Made by a program: the position numbers and the translations under genes. From Selenomonadaceae bacterium (lineage in GTDB: Bacteria > Bacillota > Negativicutes > Selenomonadales > Selenomonadaceae), in contig JAFUXN010000110.1 in the NCBI GenBank assembly GCA_017477125.1, forward strand, positions 1 to 54,487: a DNA stretch of 54,487 nucleotides. Reading direction: 5' to 3'. A model generated the notes under the pieces. That model searched no databases. It saw nothing but the letters and a program-made list of their open reading frames with translations, and was not told the origin of the DNA. Shown one piece after another: positions 26,491 to 36,056 of the stretch. The number at the start of each line of letters is the position of its first letter. Position 1 is the first letter of the stretch.

Positions 26491-27024
26491 TTGGCAGACG
26501 ACAGAAAAAGCAACAGCGAGATGTATGACAAACTGCGGCACTTGATCGATGAGATAGTCAAGTCGAACCAAGTGAGCTACGCGACGATGGGCGAGGTCGC
26601 CAAGAACGCAAACGACATGGCGAAGGGCGTGCACGAGTCGATCGCGCAAGCGAAGCTGTTGCAGGAGAAGAACGCGGACACGATCAAAGTCATTGACTTC
26701 ATCACGAACATAGCGGGTCAAACGAATCTGCTCGGACTCAACGCGGCGATCGAAGCAGCGCGAGCGGGCGAACAGGGACGCGGCTTTGCGGTCGTGGCTG
26801 AAGAAGTTCGCAAGCTGGCGGAGCAATCTCGAGAGGCGACGGAGAAAATCCAAGAGACGCTCAACCTCATGAACCAAGCGGTTTCGGAGATATCCAAGAC
26901 GATCGAGATGATGGGCAAGATCAGTGAGGAGCAGGCATCTTCGACGGCGGAGATCACCGCCAACCTTGCGCGCATTCGCGACGCGACGGAGGAGCTCCGC
27001 AAGTACGTCTCGAGCCTTCGATAA
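26491..27024 (+). CDS. Minimal cytoplasmic chemoreceptor (MCP signalling domain only)
   Basis: A 177-aa soluble methyl-accepting protein made up of an antiparallel coiled-coil signalling domain. It has no membrane segment, HAMP or sensor domain. The conserved hairpin tip is present: [20 protein letters not shown] then [15 protein letters not shown] at about residues 76-112, the CheA/CheW contact region. TTG 26491 follows GGAGG at about 26479. It would act as a soluble scaffold or receive input from a partner. The preceding secreted peptide is not an obvious partner because it is exported. Confidence 0.85.
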   Translation: MADDRKSNSEMYDKLRHLIDEIVKSNQVSYATMGEVAKNANDMAKGVHESIAQAKLLQEKNADTIKVIDFITNIAGQTNLLGLNAAIEAARAGEQGRGFAVVAEEVRKLAEQSREATEKIQETLNLMNQAVSEISKTIEMMGKISEEQASSTAEITANLARIRDATEELRKYVSSLR

Positions 27025-27040
27025 AAATTTTTTCCAATCA

Positions 27041-27077
27041 AAAGGACGGCACCGAATGATGCCGCCCTCTTTTTTTA
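27041..27077. terminator. Terminator between the mini-receptor and ptsI
   Basis: An 8-bp stem with one mismatch (27044-27051 with 27060-27067) and an 8-nt loop. A T-run follows at 27070-27076, and AAAA on the left side gives a weaker signal for ptsI. Confidence 0.75.
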
Positions 27078-27110
27078 TCCGATTGCACGCGGCAATTCCG
27101 CGCGGATTGA

Positions 27111-28814
<1,704 letters not shown>

Positions 28815-28836
28815 TAATTTTTCCCCCAATAATGCA

Positions 28837-28868
28837 CAAAAGGAGGCGGCGCAAAAAATACGCCTCCT
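28837..28868 (-). terminator. Hairpin with short T-run between ptsH and ptsI
   Basis: A perfect 8-bp stem (28841-28848 with 28861-28868) encloses a 12-nt loop. Read leftward it is followed by TTTT at 28840-28837. It may act as a partial terminator giving more HPr than enzyme I. Confidence 0.65.
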
Positions 28869-28973
28869 CCCCTCAACCGTTTATTGACACAAATATAATT
28901 GCCGAAACTTGATGCACGACAGGTCATCAACGAGTCGATGAGCCTGATCCGTCAGAGGATTTATCCGAGCGAA

Positions 28974-29243
28974 TTATTCCTCACCAAACTTCGAATCGAT
29001 GAGCGCCTTGAGCTCCTGAACTGCCTGTGCCTCATCCGGGCCGTCAGCGACGAGAGTGACCTCGGTGCCCTTCACGAGTCCCATGCTCATGATCATGAGG
29101 ATCGATTTCGCGTCGACAGTCTTGCCTTTTGCCTTGATCTGAATCTTGGACTTGAACGACGATGCCTTCTGAACGAAGACCGATGCCGGACGTGCATGGA
29201 TACCGGTTTTGTTTTCGATGACGGCGGTTGCTTCAGCTGCCAT
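28974..29243 (-). CDS. ptsH: Phosphocarrier protein HPr
   Basis: Carries phosphate from enzyme I to sugar-specific EIIA proteins. The 89-aa protein has the phospho-acceptor H16 in TGIHARPAS and the regulatory serine S47 in DAKSILMIMSMG, the HPr-kinase site typical of Firmicutes. ATG 29243 has GGGAGA 9 nt upstream. It is transcribed leftward, ahead of ptsI and divergently from the membrane/TPR gene. The 184-nt divergent gap holds no promoter I can call with confidence. Confidence 0.96.
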   Translation of the reverse strand: MAAEATAVIENKTGIHARPASVFVQKASSFKSKIQIKAKGKTVDAKSILMIMSMGLVKGTEVTLVADGPDEAQAVQELKALIDSKFGEE

Positions 29244-29427
29244 TAATAACACTCTCCCATCTCTTAAATGAACTCTGATTGATCTTCAGAATGCCTCGCG
29301 GCTCTTCCTTAACTGCATTATTCTTCATTGCATTGCATTTCCCTTCTTCGATCCAAAAAATTTTTGAGCGTCGAAGGTAAATCGAGCGGAGCAAAGGCTC
29401 GCGCATGATTTTTTTGGAGGGATATCG

Positions 29428-30648
29428 TTGGCATTTTTTTTGATCGTGCCGAGCGTGATGGTCGTCAGTATCCTGCTCGTGCACGGCGTCGCGTCCCACT
29501 TCGGAATGCAATTGAAATACAAAGCGCTGGCATTGTGCGCGCCGGCGTCGGTGGCGATCAGTTTCGTCTCGATCCGAACGTCGCCCTTCCTCAATAAAAT
29601 GTTTCTGATCAAAATCGTCGGGCTGATTGTATTATCGTCGTTGATATTGGCGGCGCTCAATCGATTCCTCGTCAAACGATCAGAGCAAGCGAAGGTCGAG
29701 CCCGAGGTCGAGCCCAAAGAGCCGCCGATCATAATCGTCAGAAGCAGTCGCGAGCCCGCGCCTTCGACCGAAGAGGAAGCGGTCAAGCGTCGCGTCGACG
29801 AGATCAAGGCGATCAAAGCCGCGGAGGAGCCGACCGTTGAGAAGCCGACGTCCCGATCGCTGGTGCAGTTGATCAAAGAAGATCGGGAGAAGTCCGACGC
29901 CGATAAAAAAATCCGTTTGAAGAAACCCGATAAGAAAGTCGACGCTCCGCCCGTCGCGCCGATCGTCGAGAAGAAGAGCGTTGAGAAGAAAGTTGAGCCG
30001 CCGACGCCCGCACCAAAGAAAAATTCTCCGCCCGTCGCGCCCGTCGCCGACAAAAAAATTTCGCGCGAACAGCCGAAAGGAAAAAAGCCCGCACCAACTT
30101 CGACCGTCGATCAAAACGCCGTTTCGGGACTCGTCGCCGCCAACGAAAAAATTTCCGTCGTCATCGATAAACGCAAGTCGACCAAGCCCGCGCCGACCTC
30201 CCGCACTTCTTTCGAGAGCCGTTTCACCGACGAGGAACTTCAAGAGGTCGACAGTCATTTGCATTCGCTCGATGAGATTCTCGATTTCGCCTATTCTCAG
30301 AAGAACGCCGGCAATTTCAAGCTGTCGATCCTCGCCTATCAGAAGGCGCTCGAACGTTATCGCGCCGACGATTATGCTCCGTTCATCGCCATCGATCTCA
30401 GCTCGATATACAAGGAGCAGGCGGCTTACACCAAGGCGATCAAGGTTTGCGAAGACGCTTTGACTTTGCCCGCGGTCGTGCGCTCCGCTTCAGCTCGCAA
30501 GGACTTCTCCAACAGCCTCGCTTACCTTCGAACCGTTCAAGCCGTCCTGTCCAAGCATCGGGTGCTGTCGACGCCCTTCAGTAAAATTCCGCGCAATCTT
30601 CTCCTCGAGATCGACGCCGATTTCAAGAAGCTCACCGTCCTAAGTTGA
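29428..30648 (+). CDS. Membrane protein with Pro/Lys linker and TPR-like domain, unknown function
   Basis: A 406-aa protein I cannot assign to a family. The N-terminus has about three membrane segments in residues 1-83 (MAFFLIVPSVMVVSILLV..., then LKYKALALCAPASVAISF, then KIVGLIVLSSLILAAL). Residues about 85-270 are a charged Pro/Lys/Glu-rich linker. Residues about 275-375 are helical with a tetratricopeptide-like rhythm (GNFKLSILAYQKALERY, then KEQAAYTKAIKVCEDAL). TTG 29428 has GGAGGG upstream. The layout suggests a membrane-anchored scaffold whose TPR domain binds a partner in the cytoplasm. Confidence 0.65.
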   Translation: MAFFLIVPSVMVVSILLVHGVASHFGMQLKYKALALCAPASVAISFVSIRTSPFLNKMFLIKIVGLIVLSSLILAALNRFLVKRSEQAKVEPEVEPKEPPIIIVRSSREPAPSTEEEAVKRRVDEIKAIKAAEEPTVEKPTSRSLVQLIKEDREKSDADKKIRLKKPDKKVDAPPVAPIVEKKSVEKKVEPPTPAPKKNSPPVAPVADKKISREQPKGKKPAPTSTVDQNAVSGLVAANEKISVVIDKRKSTKPAPTSRTSFESRFTDEELQEVDSHLHSLDEILDFAYSQKNAGNFKLSILAYQKALERYRADDYAPFIAIDLSSIYKEQAAYTKAIKVCEDALTLPAVVRSASARKDFSNSLAYLRTVQAVLSKHRVLSTPFSKIPRNLLLEIDADFKKLTVLS

Positions 30649-30659
30649 GCCGATTTCTG

Positions 30660-30688
30660 TTGACTTGAGCCGTCGATTTTGTTAAACT
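30660..30688 (+). promoter_or_regulatory. Probable promoter of the PRC-barrel gene
   Basis: TTGACT at 30660-30665, a 17-nt spacer and TAAACT at 30683-30688. It lies 35 nt upstream of the ATG at 30724. Confidence 0.55.
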
Positions 30689-30723
30689 CATTTTGCTTCA
30701 ATAGTAGATTGGAGGTATGTTTG

Positions 30724-32552
30724 ATGAAGAAAAGCATTGAGATTTTGGGTCTGCCGGTCATCAGTATCACCGAAGGTCGCGAGCTCGGCATCAGCAAGTC
30801 TCTGCTCATCGACGCCAAGAACGGTCTCGTCGCCGCCATTACCATCGAAGACGACGATTGGTATCGCGGCGTCAAGCTCATTCCCTACGAGTCGGTCATT
30901 GCCATCGGCGCCGACGCCGTCACCATCACTCACAGCGAGAACATTCTCAAGCTCGAGGATGCCGGCGATTATGAGGCGTTGCTCGAAGAGAACATTCGCG
31001 TCATCGGCACCAAGGCGATCACCAAGAACGGAATGATCCAAGGCACGGTCACCGAAATCTTTGTCGGCGACGACGGGCGCATTGAGAGATGTGAGATCAC
31101 TGCTCCCGACGGGACTGCCCTTGACGTCACTGCCGATCAGATTTCGATCTTCGGCAAGCAGGTCACGGTTATCGACGCCGAGTTGGAAAAAAAAACTGAA
31201 CTTATAATTGACGAGCCCGAAGATGCAGTGTATGAGGAGCCGGCGGCTGAAGAACCTGCCGGCGACTTTAATGACGCTGTGATTGAGCCGGCAATTGAAA
31301 CGGCGGTTGAGCCCGCGGTTGAGGAGCCTTTTGCCTCTGAACCCGAGCCTGCCGCCGATTCTTTTTCTCAACCCGAGCCCGAGCCGATTCCTGAAGTGCC
31401 CGAGCTGATTGAGGAACATGAGCCGGAGCCGACGGAGCTCGAGGCGGTGATGGAGCCGGAGCCCGTGGCGGAGGAGCCGGCGGCGGTTGAGCCTGAACCG
31501 ATCGTTGAGCCGGAACCCGCGGCGGTCGAAGAACCGATCGTTGAAGAACCGATCGTTGAGCCTGAACCCGTTGTAGAAGAAATGCCTGCGGCAGTCGAAG
31601 AACCGATTACTGAACCGATCGTTGAACCTGAACCCGTTGTTGAGGAAATGCCTGCGGCAGTCGAAGAACCGATCGTTGAGCCAGAGCCCGTTGTTGAGGA
31701 AATGCCCGCGGCAGTCGAAGAACCGATCGTTGAGCCCGAGCCCGTTGTTGAAGAAATGCCCGCGGCGGTCGAAGAACCGATCGTTGAAGAAATGCCTGCG
31801 TCAGTCGAAGATCCGATTGTTGAGGAGCCGACGGTTGCGGTTGAAGAACCGATCGTCGAGCCTGAACCCGTCGTTGAAGAAATGCCCGCGGCGGTCGAAG
31901 AACCAATCGTTGAGGAGCCGACGGTTGCGGTTGAGGAACCGATTGCTGAACCGATCGTCGAGTCTGAACCGATCGTTGAGGAAATGCCCGCGGCAGTCGA
32001 AGAACCGATTGTTGAGCCTGAACCTGTTGTTGAGCCCGAACCCGTTATCGAGCCTGAACCGATCGTTGAGCCCGAACCGCAGGTGAATTTGCAGAAGTCC
32101 GAGCTGGCAGGCAACGCTCCCGCATTCGACGAGCCGCACGTTGAGGAGAATATTCCCGAGCCCGTCGCCGAAATTTCTCCCGAAATCCCGTCGAACAACC
32201 GCCCGTTGAGCAACCCGCCGTTGAGCAACCCGCCGTCGAAGAAACTCCCGTCGAAGAAACTCCCGTTGAGCAGAAGCTCCGCAGCAGAACCGACCAGGCT
32301 AAGATTTTGCGCGACGCCCTTCGCAAGGCAATGGCTAAACAGGCTAAGATCAAGTCGACCGCTGAACAGCCCAGCGCCGCCGATCGTTTGCAGAGCCGCC
32401 GTTCAATGTTCCTCGGCAAGCACGCCACCAAGACCATCAAAACCGACAGCGGCATTCCCATCGTTGAGGAAGGCGCCGAGATCACCGATGCCGTCTTCCA
32501 AAAGGCGCGCCTCGCCAATAAGCTCAACGAGCTCGCCAAGTTCATTCAATGA
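30724..32552 (+). CDS. Double PRC-barrel protein with long Pro/Glu repeat; one-base frameshift
   Basis: The N-terminal about 155 residues form two PRC-barrel domains (SIEILGLPVISITEGRELG, and NIRVIGTKAITKNGMIQGT), a fold used in ribosome maturation and membrane-linked regulators. About 400 residues of acidic repeats follow, with seven EEMPA[AS]V copies alternating with EPIVEPEPV. The reading frame then breaks: at the CCC of 32187-32189 one C appears missing. Restoring it joins the frame to a plausible tail, a short VEQP repeat and a basic helical domain ending at 32552 (609 aa in total). Read unrepaired, the frame runs on as nonsense across the convergent nif3-like gene to 32724. GGAGG precedes ATG 30724. 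Function unknown. Confidence 0.7.
31530..32085 (+). repeat. Degenerate in-frame tandem repeat (about 54-nt unit)
   Basis: DNA repeats encode alternating blocks EEPIVEPEPV and VEEMPAAV. The commonest spacing is 18 codons, with shorter variants containing EEPTVAVEEP. Codon-level variation between units shows the array is not brand new, but it is open to slippage or unequal exchange. Confidence 0.85.
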
Positions 32553-32555
32553 GCT

Positions 32556-33338
32556 TCAAACGATCCTGAACACGTCGGTTTCACCGTCAAACTCAATTAT
32601 CTCAATGCCGTCAAACTCCGCGCGGAGCCGAGCCGCAATCACTTCGACGATCGGATGCTCCGTCGCAAAATGCCCCGCGTCAATCACATGTATGCCGTTG
32701 TCGATGGCGGTCTGCGCCTCGTGATATTTCACGTCGCCGGTCACGAACGCATCGGCTCCATAAAATTTCGCTCTCATAATGAAGTCGGCACCCGCGCCCC
32801 CGCAGATGCCAACTTTTTTAATTGGAAAACTTCCCGCGTCGCTCAATCTGACATAGTCGGCGCCCAACGCCCGCTTGACATGCGCGGCAAACTCCGCCGC
32901 AGACATCGGCTCAACCAATCGCCCCAATCGTCCGAGCGACGGCTCATCAGACGCCTCGCCCAACGGTTTGACGTCGATCAGCCCCAACTTCGACGCCAGC
33001 ACGTCATTCACGCCGTCGATCGCCGAATCCAAATTGGTGTGCGCGGCGAACACCGCTATATCATTCTTGAGCAACAGGCTCAGCCTTCGACCGAGAGGAC
33101 GATCGAGCCGAACATTTTTGATCGGACGAAAGATCATCGGGTGGTGCGCGACGATCATTTGCGCTCCGATCTCAACCGCGCGCTCGATCGCTCCAAGCCC
33201 GACGTCGAGACATACCAAAATTTTTTCGACGCCCGCCGACGGATCGCCCGTCAACAATCCGACGTTGTCCCACTCCTCGGCGAGCTTCGACGGCGCCCAA
33301 CGGTTGAGCGCGTCCGCTATCGATTGCACCTTCAACAA
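32556..33338 (-). CDS. Nif3-like dinuclear metal-centre protein
   Basis: Member of the Nif3/YbgI/YqfO family (DUF34), a ring-shaped hexamer with two metals per subunit; its cellular role is unsettled. The 260-aa protein has LAEEWDNVGLLTGDP, VCLDVGL, IVAHHPMIF, AAHTNLDSA, GICGGAGADF and the late metal-binding DAGHFATEHP. There is no central PII-like insertion, consistent with this length. It starts at TTG 33338 behind AAGGGG. It is convergent with the PRC-barrel gene, stops 3 nt apart. Confidence 0.93.
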   Translation of the reverse strand: MLKVQSIADALNRWAPSKLAEEWDNVGLLTGDPSAGVEKILVCLDVGLGAIERAVEIGAQMIVAHHPMIFRPIKNVRLDRPLGRRLSLLLKNDIAVFAAHTNLDSAIDGVNDVLASKLGLIDVKPLGEASDEPSLGRLGRLVEPMSAAEFAAHVKRALGADYVRLSDAGSFPIKKVGICGGAGADFIMRAKFYGADAFVTGDVKYHEAQTAIDNGIHVIDAGHFATEHPIVEVIAARLRAEFDGIEIIEFDGETDVFRIV

Positions 33339-33351
33339 TTTTCGTCGCCCC

Positions 33352-33380
33352 TTTCAACTTTAGGTCGAACGTAGTATAAT
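33352..33380 (+). promoter_or_regulatory. Probable promoter of yaaR-holB-ricT
   Basis: A perfect TATAAT at 33375-33380 with a weak -35 (TTTCAA, 33352-33357) at 17-nt spacing. The predicted start lies about 35 nt upstream of the yaaR ATG. Confidence 0.55.
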
Positions 33381-33421
33381 CGATGATCATATTGATTGCA
33401 AAATAAAAGGTTGTGATACAA

Positions 33422-33877
33422 ATGCCGGTCAAAATGGTAACGTCGACGCCGACTCATTCAGCATTCGAATCGTTCCACGATCCGACGCAACGAGTCAGCG
33501 CCAAAGACATGTCTTTCTCCGAAGAACTGCTCGAACAGCAATCGGACGGCGTCACGCGAGAACAGCTCGAACAGATGCTCAAAAAGATCGACGAGCAGGC
33601 GGGGCGGCTGTCGCACTCGCCGACGTTCGACGAGCTCAAGGAGTATCGGACGCTCATCAAAAATTTTATCAGCGCGGCGGTCGGGCAGATGTATGAACTG
33701 CACACGTCGGCGGGCTGGGATCGAATGGGGCGTCAACGGGCGTACACGACGGTTCGCAAAGTCGATCGCAAGCTCGAGGAGATGGCGGAGAAAATTCGAT
33801 TGGGGCAGTCAGAGCAGCTCGACATAGTTGCGTCGCACGATGCGATCCGCGGCATGCTCGTCGACCTCTACATGTGA
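33422..33877 (+). CDS. yaaR: YaaR family protein (DUF327)
   Basis: A 151-aa helical protein of the YaaR family, function unknown. The C-terminal half has the family block NFISAAVGQMYELHTSAGWD then AYTTVRKVDRKLEEMAEKI and a final VDLYM. It sits just before holB and ricT, the order known in Bacillus subtilis. ATG 33422 is taken as start; a GTG at 33413 is possible, and the ribosome site is weak for both. Confidence 0.85.
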   Translation: MPVKMVTSTPTHSAFESFHDPTQRVSAKDMSFSEELLEQQSDGVTREQLEQMLKKIDEQAGRLSHSPTFDELKEYRTLIKNFISAAVGQMYELHTSAGWDRMGRQRAYTTVRKVDRKLEEMAEKIRLGQSEQLDIVASHDAIRGMLVDLYM

Positions 33878-33886
33878 GGCATGATG

Positions 33887-34861
33887 ATGGATTGGACTGA
33901 TATCATCGGTCACGAGGAAATTATCAAGCGGTTGCGGACGATCGTCGCCAACGATCAATTTCCGCATGCGGTGATCTTCTCGGGCGCGCGCGGGATCGGT
34001 AAGCACACTCTCGCAAGGATCACCGCCGCCGCGTTGCTATGCGAATCAAGTGATGCGCCTTGCGGGCACTGCCAATCGTGCAAAGCGATCCGCGTCGGCA
34101 CCCATCCCGATCTGTTTGAGATCGAGCCCGACACTTCGGCAAAGCAGCCCGTCATTAAGATCGGACAGATAAGGCAACTGCTGGCGGGCATCGCGCTGGC
34201 GCCGGTGATCTCGAATATGCGCGTGATCATCATCGACGACGCTCATCTGATGAACGGCATATCTCAAAACTCGATCCTCAAAACCATCGAAGAACCCGTC
34301 GGGCGTTCGGCGTTCATTCTCGTCACCGATCGACGGTCGGAACTGCTCATCACGTTGCGGTCGAGATGCATGACGCTCACCTTCGATCGATTGACGGTCG
34401 AGCAGATTGTTGAGGGACTTCGAGCGCGCGGGATCGACGAGCCGAACAAGATTGCGTCGCTCGCCGACGGCAGTTTGGGGCGAGCACTTCAGCTGTCGCA
34501 GGAAGGCGGCTTGGAGATGCGCGCCGACGTCTTCAATCTGATCAATCGGATCGAACGGATGTCGGTCGAGGAAATTTTTGCGTTGACCGAGGAGCTTGGC
34601 AAGCGCCCGCGGAGTTTCGTTGCCGATTGGCTGGTGTGCTTCCAAAAATTTATGCGCGATCTGCTGGTGGTTGACACCGACGCGCAACTTTACAACGCCG
34701 ATCTTCGAGACGAGTTGAGTGCGCAACGGCAGCTGTTGAGCGAGCGTAGCATCTTTGAATTTTTCGATCGAGCATTGGAAACGCAACGGCGGCTGGCGTC
34801 GAACGCCGATCTCCGATTGATTTGCGATTCCTTTCTGCTCAATCTCAAAAGGAGTGTTTAA
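33887..34861 (+). CDS. holB: DNA polymerase III delta' subunit
   Basis: Clamp-loader AAA+ subunit that helps load the sliding clamp at the replication fork. The 324-aa protein begins with IIGHEEIIKRLRTIV and has a Walker A-like GARGIGKHT, the zinc-binding CGHCQSC, IIIDDAHLMN (Walker B) and SILKTIEEP. Of three consecutive ATGs, 33887 has the best 7-nt spacing to GAGG at 33876-33879. It abuts ricT with no gap. Confidence 0.93.
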   Translation: MDWTDIIGHEEIIKRLRTIVANDQFPHAVIFSGARGIGKHTLARITAAALLCESSDAPCGHCQSCKAIRVGTHPDLFEIEPDTSAKQPVIKIGQIRQLLAGIALAPVISNMRVIIIDDAHLMNGISQNSILKTIEEPVGRSAFILVTDRRSELLITLRSRCMTLTFDRLTVEQIVEGLRARGIDEPNKIASLADGSLGRALQLSQEGGLEMRADVFNLINRIERMSVEEIFALTEELGKRPRSFVADWLVCFQKFMRDLLVVDTDAQLYNADLRDELSAQRQLLSERSIFEFFDRALETQRRLASNADLRLICDSFLLNLKRSV

Positions 34862-35947
34862 ATGCAGGCGGCCATAGGCGTGCGCTTCAAGCGTGCGGGG
34901 CGAATAGAATATTACAAGCCGAGCTTCCCGAACGTGCAACGCGGAGATTGGGTGATCGCGGAGACGACGCGGGGGCTCGAGTGCGGGGAGGTTGTATTGG
35001 GACCGGGCGAAATTGCGTCGGACGCGCTGATGTTGAGGAGCATACGGCGGCGGGCGACGGCGAATGATCTTCAACGGCATGCGGACAACAAGCGACGCGA
35101 GAAGGAAGCATTTGTTATCTGCAAGCAGAAGATCGAGGAGCACGGTCTTCCGATGAAATTGATCAGCGTGGAGTTCACGTTCGACGTCAACAAAATCATC
35201 TTCTCGTTCACGTCGGAAGGTCGAGTTGATTTCCGCGATCTGGTTCGAGATTTGGCGTATGTGTTTCGAACGCGGATTGAATTGCGTCAAGTGGGCGTGC
35301 GGGACGAGACGAAGTTGATGGACGGGATCGGCAATTGCGGGCGACCGTTATGTTGTGCGAACTTCCTTGGAGATTTTGTTGCGGTGTCGATACGCATGGC
35401 GAAGGAGCAGAACCTTTCGCTGAATCCGTCAAAGATATCGGGTTGTTGCGGGCGGCTGATGTGTTGTCTGCAGTATGAGGACGCGAATTATCATGGGAAG
35501 TGCGGGCTGTTTGCGAGCGAGACGGCGATCAGCAATCTGAATGCGGAGGACGATAACGAGGGAATAGAGAAGCTCGAGGAGCTTGAGGAAGTTGAGGAGA
35601 AGCTCGACAACGTGACGCCGACGGAGGAGAAGAATACCGACAAACCGATTGAGCATGGAGATCGATCGGAGCGGACGGAGCGAGCGGAGCGCAATCGGGG
35701 CGGCGAGCACAGGAGAGCGAGCGGCAATCGAAGCGGCGAGCATAAGAGAGCGAGCGGCAATCGACCGCCGAACGCAAGCAAAGTTGGCGGAGCTCGACCG
35801 TCGGCGCCGAAAGTCAATGCGTCTGAAGGAGCGGCAGGAGATCAGAACAAGAAGCCGCCGCAGAAAAATCGTCCGCGCCAGAAGAAATCGGCGTATCAGC
35901 GGGACAAAAATTTTCACTCGCGCCGCCCCAACATCGACGACGTCTGA
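34862..35947 (+). CDS. ricT: PSP1-domain protein RicT (YaaT)
   Basis: RicT/YaaT works with RicA and RicF in an iron-sulfur complex that promotes RNase Y-dependent RNA maturation in B. subtilis. The 361-aa protein has the PSP1 domain in residues 1-210, including VGVRDETKLMDGIGNCGRPL and the cysteine groups CGRPLCC and CCGRLMCC. Residues about 225-361 are an added acidic then Arg/Asn/Lys-rich tail (repeated RASGNR), which looks disordered and could bind RNA (inference). ATG 34862 follows AGGAG in the end of holB. Confidence 0.92.
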   Translation: MQAAIGVRFKRAGRIEYYKPSFPNVQRGDWVIAETTRGLECGEVVLGPGEIASDALMLRSIRRRATANDLQRHADNKRREKEAFVICKQKIEEHGLPMKLISVEFTFDVNKIIFSFTSEGRVDFRDLVRDLAYVFRTRIELRQVGVRDETKLMDGIGNCGRPLCCANFLGDFVAVSIRMAKEQNLSLNPSKISGCCGRLMCCLQYEDANYHGKCGLFASETAISNLNAEDDNEGIEKLEELEEVEEKLDNVTPTEEKNTDKPIEHGDRSERTERAERNRGGEHRRASGNRSGEHKRASGNRPPNASKVGGARPSAPKVNASEGAAGDQNKKPPQKNRPRQKKSAYQRDKNFHSRRPNIDDV

Positions 35948-35975
35948 ATCATTTCATTGAGTCGAAGGCAAATTT

Positions 35976-36012
35976 AAAAGGAGACCGCCCCGCGCGGAGG
36001 CGATCTCCTTTT
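35976..36012. terminator. Bidirectional terminator between ricT and the RTX-like gene
   Basis: A 14-bp stem with one mismatch pairs 35976-35989 with 35999-36012. Its A- and T-rich outer ends serve both strands. The loop holds a one-mismatch copy of TCCGCGCGGA. Confidence 0.88.
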
Positions 36013-36056
36013 TGTATGGAAACTTTATCGCTCGAAGTCGAACCTCGATTGCTATG

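Noticed and set aside
31368..32228. 286-codon leftward Ser/Gly-rich frame opposite the Pro/Glu repeat
   Set aside because: Artefact of the tandem repeat read on the other strand; no start signal.
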